Positions 1 to 6,031 of a stretch of DNA of 7,141 nucleotides are shown here, piece by piece. Within the stretch, counting starts at the first letter, position 1. Each line of letters begins with the position of its first letter. Where the stretch lies: assembly GCA_030604505.1 (NCBI GenBank), contig JAUVVT010000083.1, positions 1 through 7,141 on the forward strand, read 5' to 3'. The notes under the pieces were generated by a model that saw nothing but the letters and a program-made list of their open reading frames with translations, was not told the origin of the DNA and searched no databases. The DNA is from a bacterium (lineage in GTDB: Bacteria; SM23-31; JAUVVT01). The position numbers were made by a program, and so were the translations under genes.

Positions 1-1200
1 ATCTTCAAAAATTATGGGCAGCCGATAACCCGGCTCATAGGGATATTTTGCTGCAACCTTTTCGTCCAAATCGCATCCCAGTCCAGGTTTATCCGGGAGT
101 GCTGTGTAACCATTTTTGGCTGGAATCTCCACACCGTAAAATAAGTCGTTTGCCCAATCCCGCTGCATCCAAAATCCTCTTTCCTGAATTACACAATTAG
201 GTGTGCAGGCATCGACGTGTAGAGAGGCTAATGTGTTTACAAGACTTTGATGATTGTGAAGGGCTACATCAATAAAATTCGCTTCTGCCATTGCTGCAAT
301 CTTTTTTGCTTCTGAAATTCCACCGCAGTGAACAACATCCGGCTGAACATAACTAACAAGATGTCTGCTGATCATTTCCTTGAATCCAAACTTTGTAAAC
401 TGTCTCTCACCCATTGCCAGTGGCACTTTTGTCCGATTTCCTAACCATGCCAACATATCTGGATCTTCAACCTGAACAGGTTCCTCCAGAAACATCACTC
501 GATATGGTTCGATTGCATTAGCATATTCCAATGCCATTACCGGATTTAGCTTGCCATGCGCATCAACCATAATATCAAAATCATCACCAGCTGCTTCTCT
601 CATCTCCTCGATAATTGATACAGCCTTTTTTAAATTCCACGGTCGCTTGACGACAATTCCTTCACCAACGGGCGGGGATGTCTTAATGGCAGTAAAACCT
701 TGCTGTTTAGCCTTATAAACCGCTTCGGTTCCTCTGCCATGAATATAAACCCGGATACTTTCTCTGGCGGCTCCTCCTAATAACTTATAAATCGGAACAT
801 CCAATAATTTCCCCAATATATCCCATAAAGCAATTTCAATAGCACTAACAGCGCTATTTAATATCGGTCCACCTCCTCTCCAGCGGGGCCAACGGTACAT
901 CGCCTGCCATAAAAATTCAATCGATGTTGGATCTTTTCCTACAATATAATGCTCCAGTTCTTTGATTGCTTCCGCAATTGAGAGTTCTCTTCCAGCTATA
1001 GCACCTTCTCCCAATCCCACTACTCCCTTATTCGTATAAACCTTAACAAATACCCAACTTTTCACAAGAAAAGTTTTTAACTTTGTAATCCGAATACCGG
1101 AAGGAAGTTTCCCATGTATATTTTCGCGCAGAAAATCCAGCCAAAACGGTGCGCCTGCTGTAACAAGCAATGCTGATTTCAAAAATTCTCTTCTATTCAT
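1..1200 (-). CDS. Tat-exported enolase-superfamily sugar-acid dehydratase, galactonate dehydratase-like (3' end cut by window edge)
   Basis: The frame is open for exactly 400 codons from the ATG at 1198-1200 to the left edge, with no stop. It belongs to the mandelate racemase/muconate lactonizing family, whose members remove water from sugar acids using Mg2+. The N terminus MNRREFLKSALLVTAG is a Tat leader. The capping domain spans roughly 36-150 and the barrel 165-390. Visible active-site residues are K193, the metal ligand D213 with H215 in VDAHG, E239 in FLEEP, E265 in MGER, D288 in QPDVVHCGG, and a catalytic His at H317 (H315 is the alternative). Their spacing matches D-galactonate dehydratase (DgoD), and the late KPGLG motif is typical. 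Only about 10-20 residues should be missing at the C terminus. A GAGG ribosome site (complement of 1206-1209) supports the start. Substrate is not determined: galactonate or another aldonate or uronate-derived acid. An export leader is unusual, because DgoD itself is cytosolic. Confidence 0.9.
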   Translation of the reverse strand, partial: MNRREFLKSALLVTAGAPFWLDFLRENIHGKLPSGIRITKLKTFLVKSWVFVKVYTNKGVVGLGEGAIAGRELSIAEAIKELEHYIVGKDPTSIEFLWQAMYRWPRWRGGGPILNSAVSAIEIALWDILGKLLDVPIYKLLGGAARESIRVYIHGRGTEAVYKAKQQGFTAIKTSPPVGEGIVVKRPWNLKKAVSIIEEMREAAGDDFDIMVDAHGKLNPVMALEYANAIEPYRVMFLEEPVQVEDPDMLAWLGNRTKVPLAMGERQFTKFGFKEMISRHLVSYVQPDVVHCGGISEAKKIAAMAEANFIDVALHNHQSLVNTLASLHVDACTPNCVIQERGFWMQRDWANDLFYGVEIPAKNGYTALPDKPGLGCDLDEKVAAKYPYEPGYRLPIIFED

Positions 1201-1372
1201 GACTGCCTCTTTATTTAATATTTGAAAATTGTAATAGGATAAAAAAGTTATAAAAAAATGCCTCTATTTTGATAGTGGGTTTTACAGTTTTTTATTTTTA
1301 TGAACAATAATAATTTAAATTTTTGAATACCGCTTCGATAGAGCTCATTTTTGTTTAATATCAGAATGTTTT

Positions 1373-1390
1373 ATCCCTGCATAGCAGGAT
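1373..1390. repeat. Short hairpin CCTGC-ATAG-type palindrome
   Basis: CCTGC (1376-1380) pairs with GCAGG (1384-1388) around an ATA loop. With one bulged C the flanking AT/AT pairs extend the stem. It stands out as a GC-rich island in AT-rich intergenic DNA. On the minus strand it is followed by AAAACATT and then, about 40 bases on, by an AGCTC...AGCG core (about 1323-1346). That core resembles a degenerate inverted copy of the unit at 1459-1493. Confidence 0.5.
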
Positions 1391-1458
1391 ATTTTCCTTT
1401 TGGGACTTATCTTATTTATGCATATTTATATATTAAGTGAAGTTTTAAATGCTTTTTA

Positions 1459-1493
1459 GCTCCGGTAGGAGCGAAATGTTTATAGATAAATTT
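1459..1493 (+). repeat. Intergenic repeat unit: GCTCC/GGAGC hairpin plus GAAATGTTTATAG tail
   Basis: GCTCC (1459-1463), a GGTA loop and GGAGC (1468-1472) form a perfect 5-bp hairpin, followed directly by GAAATGTTTATAG. Bases 1474-1493 recur at 1562-1585 with four extra T bases, a direct repeat within the window. From memory, hairpins followed by an ATGTTTATAG-like tail are common interspersed intergenic elements in some Bacteroidetes/FCB genomes. Genome-wide copy number cannot be judged from this window. Confidence 0.55.
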
Positions 1494-1510
1494 TAAACAA
1501 CTAATTTGAA

Positions 1511-1585
1511 GCCTTGCAGGTGCGGCATAATCACATAATCAATGTATTTGTAATAGAAGTAAAATGTTTTTTTATAGATAAATTT
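1511..1585 (+). repeat. Second, degenerate copy of the repeat unit
   Basis: The core TGCAGGTGCGGCAT (1515-1528) matches GGTAGGAGCGAAAT of the first unit (1464-1477) at 9 of 14 positions. The unit ends at 1562-1585 with the same AAATGTTT...TATAGATAAATTT tail as the first, interrupted by four additional T bases. The 33 bases between core and tail are unlike the first unit, so this is either a diverged copy or two overlapping fragments. Confidence 0.45.
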
Positions 1586-1645
1586 AATATCAATATTTAT
1601 ATAAAAATCAGTTTTATAAATCCCTATTATATTCTCTAAATAAGT

Positions 1646-2836
1646 TTAAATTTCTTTCTCCAGCGGTATCAGTTTTATTTTCTTTCCTGCTAAGGAAAGG
1701 TTTTCACTGACTTGCGTGACGTTTTCCATATTAGAAATTACACAAGAAATATTTTGATTTTGCAGTGCCCAGAGATATGCTTTCATAGGGATTTTCATAT
1801 CACCCGGAATAACATGATTAAGCTTTTCTGTTCTGTTCTTGGGTACTGGAACTTTAGAATTGCCCGAAAATACCGATCGTGCCACCTTCATTGCAATGAC
1901 ACCAACATTTCTCCTATACGCTTCTGAGAGTACAGCCTCAAGATATTCTCCATTGATAATATTATAAGCGACCATCGCCATGTCATACTTACCCGAATTA
2001 ATTGCCGCAAGCAGAATACCGGCGGGATCACTGTGCGCAGATGTGCCGAGAAATCTAACTTTCCCATCTTTCTTTAGTTTATAAAAAGCTTCGAATATTT
2101 CATCAATCTCTAATTCTTCAGGAGAACTTGTTCCGTGAGGGCACATCATTAAGTCAAGATAATCTGTTCCCAGCCTCTTTAGGCTTTCCTCAACTGATTT
2201 TATTATTATGTCATAGTATTCCTTTCTCCTATCGATCTGTTTACCATATTTTTTTTCCATTATATTACTTAAATATGCATCACGGATTTGTTTAAGACGT
2301 GCTTTATAAGATATCCCTAAATATATCGTGTCGGTAATACGGCGTCTTTCGATAAGTTCTTGAACAGACCGCTCTATCTTCTTCTGTTCTGATTCAGACA
2401 AACTTTCAAATATCTTTTTATACAAATTATTTCGATTAATATCGAAAATACTCACTTTTGTATTTAAAAATACCTTTTCGCGTTTAGATGAACCTTTAAT
2501 CACGTAGAAGTAGCCTTTTTCACTCAAAGTTTTCCCATAGGCTGAGGCGGTATCAAGGTAATTTAAACCCATATCAATTGCCATTTCTACGTGTTTATAA
2601 TTTGTAGGTGAAATAGGACCCCCGCCCATAACAATTTCAGATACCATATATCCGGTACGTCCCAGGCGGCGGTAGGCCATCTCAGGTTGACGATTTTTCC
2701 ACTCTAAAAATTTATTAGATTCTTTTAACTGGGATGAATCGGCATTTTGATTGGCAGTGCAGCTATAAAGTGAAAATCCAGCCACTGTAGCGCAGCCGGA
2801 TTTTAAAAACATCCGGCGAGGTATTTTATTGCTCAT
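1646..2836 (-). CDS. Tat-exported aldo/keto reductase, putative lipoprotein
   Basis: A 396-residue NAD(P)H-dependent oxidoreductase of the aldo/keto reductase barrel family, which interconverts carbonyls and alcohols, often on sugars. The N terminus has the Tat motif PRRMFLKSG (6-14), a hydrophobic stretch, and C26 in LYSC. That is a plausible but imperfect lipobox, because Tyr at -2 is unusual. The reductase domain starts at YRRLGRTG (55-62). The catalytic tetrad is complete: D95 and Y100 in YLDTASAYG, K127 in LNTKV, H234 in MMCPHG. Between K127 and SVEESLKRLGTDYLDL (from 214) lies a charged insert of roughly 80 residues, about twice the usual spacing. From memory, this variant recurs in Tat-type relatives. 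The ATG is set by AAAGGAG six bases upstream. It lies between the unknown secreted protein and the dehydratase on the same strand, suggesting one extracytoplasmic sugar-processing set. Substrate is unknown. A folded enzyme with bound cofactor would fit Tat export. Confidence 0.9.
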   Translation of the reverse strand: MSNKIPRRMFLKSGCATVAGFSLYSCTANQNADSSQLKESNKFLEWKNRQPEMAYRRLGRTGYMVSEIVMGGGPISPTNYKHVEMAIDMGLNYLDTASAYGKTLSEKGYFYVIKGSSKREKVFLNTKVSIFDINRNNLYKKIFESLSESEQKKIERSVQELIERRRITDTIYLGISYKARLKQIRDAYLSNIMEKKYGKQIDRRKEYYDIIIKSVEESLKRLGTDYLDLMMCPHGTSSPEELEIDEIFEAFYKLKKDGKVRFLGTSAHSDPAGILLAAINSGKYDMAMVAYNIINGEYLEAVLSEAYRRNVGVIAMKVARSVFSGNSKVPVPKNRTEKLNHVIPGDMKIPMKAYLWALQNQNISCVISNMENVTQVSENLSLAGKKIKLIPLEKEI

Positions 2837-2842
2837 GACCGT

Positions 2843-2849
2843 CTCCTTT
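2843..2849 (-). promoter_or_regulatory. Strong Shine-Dalgarno site of the aldo/keto reductase
   Basis: The complement reads AAAGGAG, six bases before the ATG at 2834-2836. It fixes the start so that the Tat leader is included, and shows that this organism uses canonical Shine-Dalgarno initiation. Confidence 0.8.
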
Positions 2850-2978
2850 TAAAATAAATTTGTATATTAATTAAACTGTTTTTTCCACTTAAACTAACCT
2901 TTTTGGGCAATATCTTTAAGGATTGTGTCATTGTATGTTCCAACTATTCTATATTCATATTGATGTGCACTCACAGTG

Positions 2979-4832
2979 TTATGGAACTATATCCCCGTGC
3001 CATGGGAAAGCCAGTGTGGGCTGTCTTGCATAACGGCGAGCATAGATATCCAGCTCTGCACCCGAACCCATATCCAGCCGCACAGTAAAAAATCTGTTAT
3101 TGACAGAAATTTTTCTTCCATTTATTTCTACATATATACATTGATGTTCTCCGTAACCGCCTGTCTGTATGATAACTTCACGTGATTTTGTTTGATTAAC
3201 GTTGACCATAGTAACCCGCGTCATTTCTTTATTCATCTCTGTTACCAACGCCGCGACATCTTCAGGCAGTCCTGCACGATTCTTAACCGGATCAAAATAT
3301 CGTAAACGACAGTGTAGAATCCAGATTCGTCCTGTCAAATACCCTCCCAGCATCAAGTTAACAAGTGTATGTGTGGCTGCTGGGTTGAATCCCATTGCCC
3401 AGTCTGCCAATCGAGTGTCAGGTGTGGTTGGATCATTACGCATTCTTTTGACTTTATTTCTTATATATGACAATTCATCTCGCAGAGCCTGTTCGGGGTA
3501 TTCGGGATTTTTTCCTTCAAGGAATGCAATCCATCCTTCCATTAGTATGCGCTCTAAGTCTTTCCTGTCCATCGACCACATATAGATTTCTATCAACCGC
3601 GGGACATAAAGATTTGTTGTCCAGTTATACCAACCATTATCCCCGAAGTTGTTTGGGATCATCTCCTTGCCGTCAACAATCCTTTTTTGAGCATAGAGAT
3701 TATCTACTTGTCGACGTAGAACGTCAATATACTGCTGGTCACCTGTTACCAACAGTGCATTGCCGAATCCAGGCCACATTCCTTTGTCAAACAAGTTTCT
3801 ATGAGCAATCTTTTTAAACTCCGGTGACCACGGTGAGAAATTCCAACCATATGTCCCTTTGTACCATTTGCCGCCAAATTCGCCTCCGATAGTGCCGTCC
3901 AATCCAATATTAGTAGGAATATTCCCGCCATTAACATTTATACGCTCCATCCAGGCATTAACGTACTCCAGCAGCCAACTTTTATATTTTGCCTCATGCG
4001 CCAGCATATAAGCATTCAAATGCAAGTTCGTTGCAATTAGATTCAGGGGATGATCACCGGCGCTGTGGAGGTATTCGGCACAATGTTCGAGCATTTCAGG
4101 GTAAGCTTCCTCAAAGTCTAACATCTTATTTCTGCCGGCTGAACTATGGAGAATATGAAATCTTCCGACCATAGGATCTCCTACCCAGTCTTCTTTTGTC
4201 GCCATTCGCAGCATAGGTCCTCTGCTGCCATTCCATATACTTCGGATGATTTTGTGTTTAGGATCATAATTGGGAGCCTCGGGGTCTTCGTTCATATAAA
4301 AACCTGCAAAACGTTTCATGCGCTTTTGAAAGGAAATATCTGTGGGATCAGATAATCCTTGAAAAAAGAAACCTTGCATTCCTTCACCATTATGATGCCA
4401 GTCCGACATAGGCATAAACTCCTTGTAATATGCCCCATGTTTTGCAATCTCAGTTGTCACTGTTTTTAATTCTTTATACTGGCGAAGGTGTCCTTCCAGA
4501 GCTTTTTTAAACAATTCCAGTACAGAATTAGAAGCACCAAGCGAGTGGAGGAGCGTCCAGTTGGCAAACGTTTCAATGGCATCGTCAGTACCGTCAAGGG
4601 TACCCCAACGCGGTGTATGTAATAAGTAGCCGCGATCATCGAGATAGGTATCAGCAAACTCTTCAACTGCAATTGAGTTTGCCCGCAGTAGTTCACGCTC
4701 CAAAAGTGCCCATCCGGGAGGTGGCATCGGAGTTGTAATATCAATAACTGGTTGTGCTTGACTAACTCTTGCTGAATATGACAAAAAAAGTAAAAAAATA
4801 TGAATGATGAGAAAAAACTTTTTATTTTTCAT
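2979..4832 (-). CDS. Secreted protein of unassigned family, probably alpha-helical toroid plus beta-rich C-terminal domain
   Basis: 617 residues. A Sec signal peptide (1-26: lysine-rich start, hydrophobic core, cleavage likely after SQA at 24-26) sends it to the periplasm or outside. I do not recognise a named family. From memory, similar hypothetical proteins, starting near PPPxWALxERELLRAN and containing TPRWGTLDGTDDA, occur in Planctomycetes and related bacteria. Conserved-looking blocks are DGTDDAIE (80-87), SDWHHNGEG (143-151), FAGFYMNEDPEAPNYDP (175-191), GDHPLNLIATNL (259-270), NIGLDGTIGGE (308-318) and FGDNGWYNW (396-404). Many helices rich in Trp, Asp, His and Gly look like an (alpha/alpha) barrel of the kind seen in glycosidases and lyases, which is inference. 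Residues about 538-605 look beta-rich. The ATG gives an ideal signal peptide, but the ribosome site (GTGGG) is weak. It is first in the minus-strand set, 142 bases before the reductase, so it may act on the polymer or glycoside that the other two enzymes then process. Confidence 0.85.
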   Translation of the reverse strand: MKNKKFFLIIHIFLLFLSYSARVSQAQPVIDITTPMPPPGWALLERELLRANSIAVEEFADTYLDDRGYLLHTPRWGTLDGTDDAIETFANWTLLHSLGASNSVLELFKKALEGHLRQYKELKTVTTEIAKHGAYYKEFMPMSDWHHNGEGMQGFFFQGLSDPTDISFQKRMKRFAGFYMNEDPEAPNYDPKHKIIRSIWNGSRGPMLRMATKEDWVGDPMVGRFHILHSSAGRNKMLDFEEAYPEMLEHCAEYLHSAGDHPLNLIATNLHLNAYMLAHEAKYKSWLLEYVNAWMERINVNGGNIPTNIGLDGTIGGEFGGKWYKGTYGWNFSPWSPEFKKIAHRNLFDKGMWPGFGNALLVTGDQQYIDVLRRQVDNLYAQKRIVDGKEMIPNNFGDNGWYNWTTNLYVPRLIEIYMWSMDRKDLERILMEGWIAFLEGKNPEYPEQALRDELSYIRNKVKRMRNDPTTPDTRLADWAMGFNPAATHTLVNLMLGGYLTGRIWILHCRLRYFDPVKNRAGLPEDVAALVTEMNKEMTRVTMVNVNQTKSREVIIQTGGYGEHQCIYVEINGRKISVNNRFFTVRLDMGSGAELDIYARRYARQPTLAFPWHGDIVP

Positions 4833-5083
4833 GATAAACCCACTATTTTAATTTCTTTTTTATTTAAAAAACTTGTGATTAATTTGTTTTTTAATTTATG
4901 TTAATTGTAATAAAAATCCAAATATTTTTTAATTTTTTTTTCATATGAGTTTGTTTAGAAATTAAATATATAAATTTATCCATATAGAAAATCATACTCA
5001 TTTTTAAAAGAGGTGATTAACTAAAAACTCAAAATATCATATATATCTGATAAAATATGCTTATTCCTTATGTAAGAATGTGC

Positions 5084-5100
5084 CTCAAAAGGGCTTTGAG
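5084..5100. repeat. Inverted repeat CTCAAA / TTTGAG
   Basis: A perfect 6-bp stem around an AGGGC loop. It is followed by AAAACATT and, some bases later, TTTTATAG. The sequence CAAAAGG then AAAACATT is also found in that order on the minus strand of 1373-1410, so it may be a diverged member of the same intergenic repeat family. There is no T-tract after it, so it is not a terminator. Confidence 0.35.
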
Positions 5101-5283
5101 AAAACATTGCGTTATTTTATAGTATTAACAATTGCTTAGATATAATAAATTTTGAGGTAAAATGCAACAAAAAAATAATATAAATATCTAAATTATTAAG
5201 AACTTATAAATAATATTTTGTAATCTTTAAAATATCGTGTTTCCTAAACACTCACTACCAGAAAAAAATAATTAAAATTTTTC

Positions 5284-5312
5284 TTGACATTTTGGAAAAT
5301 TATATATATAAT
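5284..5312 (+). promoter_or_regulatory. Consensus sigma70-type promoter
   Basis: TTGACA (5284-5289) and TATAAT (5307-5312) are both perfect matches with an ideal 17-base spacer. Transcription should start near 5319, leaving a leader of about 95 bases before the regulator's ATG at 5414. The surrounding TA-rich sequence raises the chance of accidental -10 matches. However, the -35 and the spacing are also perfect, and the gene lies immediately downstream. Confidence 0.8.
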
Positions 5313-5326
5313 TAAACAAATTAATC

Positions 5327-5344
5327 ATTTTCAACATTTTCAAC
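5327..5344 (+). repeat. Tandem 9-base direct repeat in the regulator leader
   Basis: ATTTTCAAC occurs twice back to back with no mismatch, starting about 8 bases after the predicted transcription start. The location suits an operator for a repressor or for autoregulation by the adjacent helix-turn-helix regulator, but that is inference. A two-copy AT-rich repeat can also arise by slippage. Confidence 0.45.
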
Positions 5345-5413
5345 GTATTCTTGTATTATATTCTAATAGTCAAATATACTTTAGTTTTCTTTTATTTTAA
5401 GGGGTTTAGTGTT

Positions 5414-5980
5414 ATGAAGAAAGAGGTTTTCACAATTCCAGAAATTGCAAAAATATTCAGATTATCTCGACATACTGTCTTTCATTGGGTGAAAAAAGGG
5501 TATTTAAAGGCTTACAGACCTGCAAAAAGTGCAGATTGGAAAGTGACAAGAAAAGAACTGGTAAAATATATGAAGGAACATGGTATACCGTCGGAATATC
5601 TAATTGGTGATAAAATAAAAATTTTGGTAGTTGACGATGAAATAGACATAACTACTTTCATTTCTAAAGCTTTGGAAAAAGAAAGAAATTTAGAAATTGA
5701 TGTAGCTAATTCCGGATTTATGGCAGGGGTAAAATTAACAGAATTTAAGCCTGATATGGTAATACTTGATATAGTATTAGGTGATATGGACGGTAGAGAA
5801 TTTTTTACGCAGATTAAAAAAAATTCTGAATTGGGCGAGACCAAAGTTATTGGAATTTCAGGGAAAATTGATCCTTCAGAAGAACAATCATTACTTAACC
5901 AAGGATTTAGTGCTTTTATAAGAAAACCTTTTAAAATAGAAGAGCTTAAAGAAACAATTTTTGAAATGTTAGAGAAATAA
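5414..5980 (+). CDS. Response regulator with N-terminal excisionase/MerR-like DNA-binding domain and C-terminal receiver
   Basis: 188 residues. The N-terminal domain (about 5-56) is an excisionase-type helix-turn-helix: FTIPEIAKIFRLSRHTVFHWVKKGYL, interrupted here as FTIPEIAKIF (6-15) and LSRHTVFHWVKKGYL (17-31), with the wing-side DWKVTRKELVKYM (41-53). The C-terminal receiver (about 67-186) has every key residue: acidic pocket D74-D75-E76, phosphoacceptor D119 in VILDI, switch S149 in GISG, and K171 in RKPF. So it should be phosphorylated and bind DNA. The domain order is the reverse of most response regulators. An in-frame TTG at 5351 would add 21 hydrophobic residues. I prefer the ATG at 5414, because it has AAGGGG (5399-5404) upstream and begins right at the helix-turn-helix. 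No histidine kinase is visible here. Expression is from the promoter at 5284-5312. The partner gene starts about 50 bases downstream, suggesting co-transcription. Confidence 0.9.
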   Translation: MKKEVFTIPEIAKIFRLSRHTVFHWVKKGYLKAYRPAKSADWKVTRKELVKYMKEHGIPSEYLIGDKIKILVVDDEIDITTFISKALEKERNLEIDVANSGFMAGVKLTEFKPDMVILDIVLGDMDGREFFTQIKKNSELGETKVIGISGKIDPSEEQSLLNQGFSAFIRKPFKIEELKETIFEMLEK

Positions 5981-6031
5981 TTTTCCAATTTGCAAGGGAT
6001 TCCTTTAATAAAAAGGTTGATGTTAATTATA

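Larger units (their letters stand above)
1201..1645. other. Intergenic region with a cluster of palindromic repeat units
   Basis: This 445-base gap between two minus-strand genes holds no credible open reading frame. It is AT-rich except for three short GC-richer islands at about 1373-1390, 1459-1473 and 1511-1528, each with a hairpin or a related core (annotated separately). The part next to the dehydratase start (1201-1260) must hold that gene's leader or promoter, but no convincing -35/-10 pair was found there. A weak 7-bp AT stem (1600-1606 with 1612-1618) lies about 30 bases past the reductase stop codon. It is too weak to call a terminator. Confidence 0.6.
4833..5413. other. Divergent AT-rich intergenic region
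   Basis: About 580 bases separate the divergently transcribed secreted-protein gene and the regulator gene. No gene is visible. The right end carries the plus-strand promoter at 5284-5312. The middle has three small inverted repeats: TATCA/TGATA (5035-5039 with 5048-5052), an ATTC-TTA/TAA-GAAT stem with one bulge (5063-5078), and CTCAAA/TTTGAG (5084-5089 with 5095-5100). No convincing -35/-10 pair for the minus-strand gene was found. The best candidate there is weak (TTGGAT, then TAAATT). Confidence 0.6.

Noticed and set aside
1271..1284. ATAGTGGGTTT shared with the leader of the secreted-protein gene (complement of about 4836-4846)
   Set aside because: The match is only 11 bases, and the two copies point in opposite directions relative to their genes. 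It is probably chance in AT-rich DNA.
1600..1618. TATAAAA/TTTTATA stem past the reductase stop codon as a terminator
   Set aside because: The 7-bp stem has no G-C pairs and there is no proper T-tract on the transcribed strand.
2903..4355. Several plus-strand frames and two minus-strand frames of 60-130 codons inside the secreted-protein gene
   Set aside because: They are shadows in other frames of a 617-residue gene with a signal peptide, and none has a convincing ribosome site or domain.
5351..5413. TTG start adding 21 hydrophobic residues to the regulator
   Set aside because: It has no ribosome site, while the ATG at 5414 has AAGGGG upstream and starts exactly at the DNA-binding domain.
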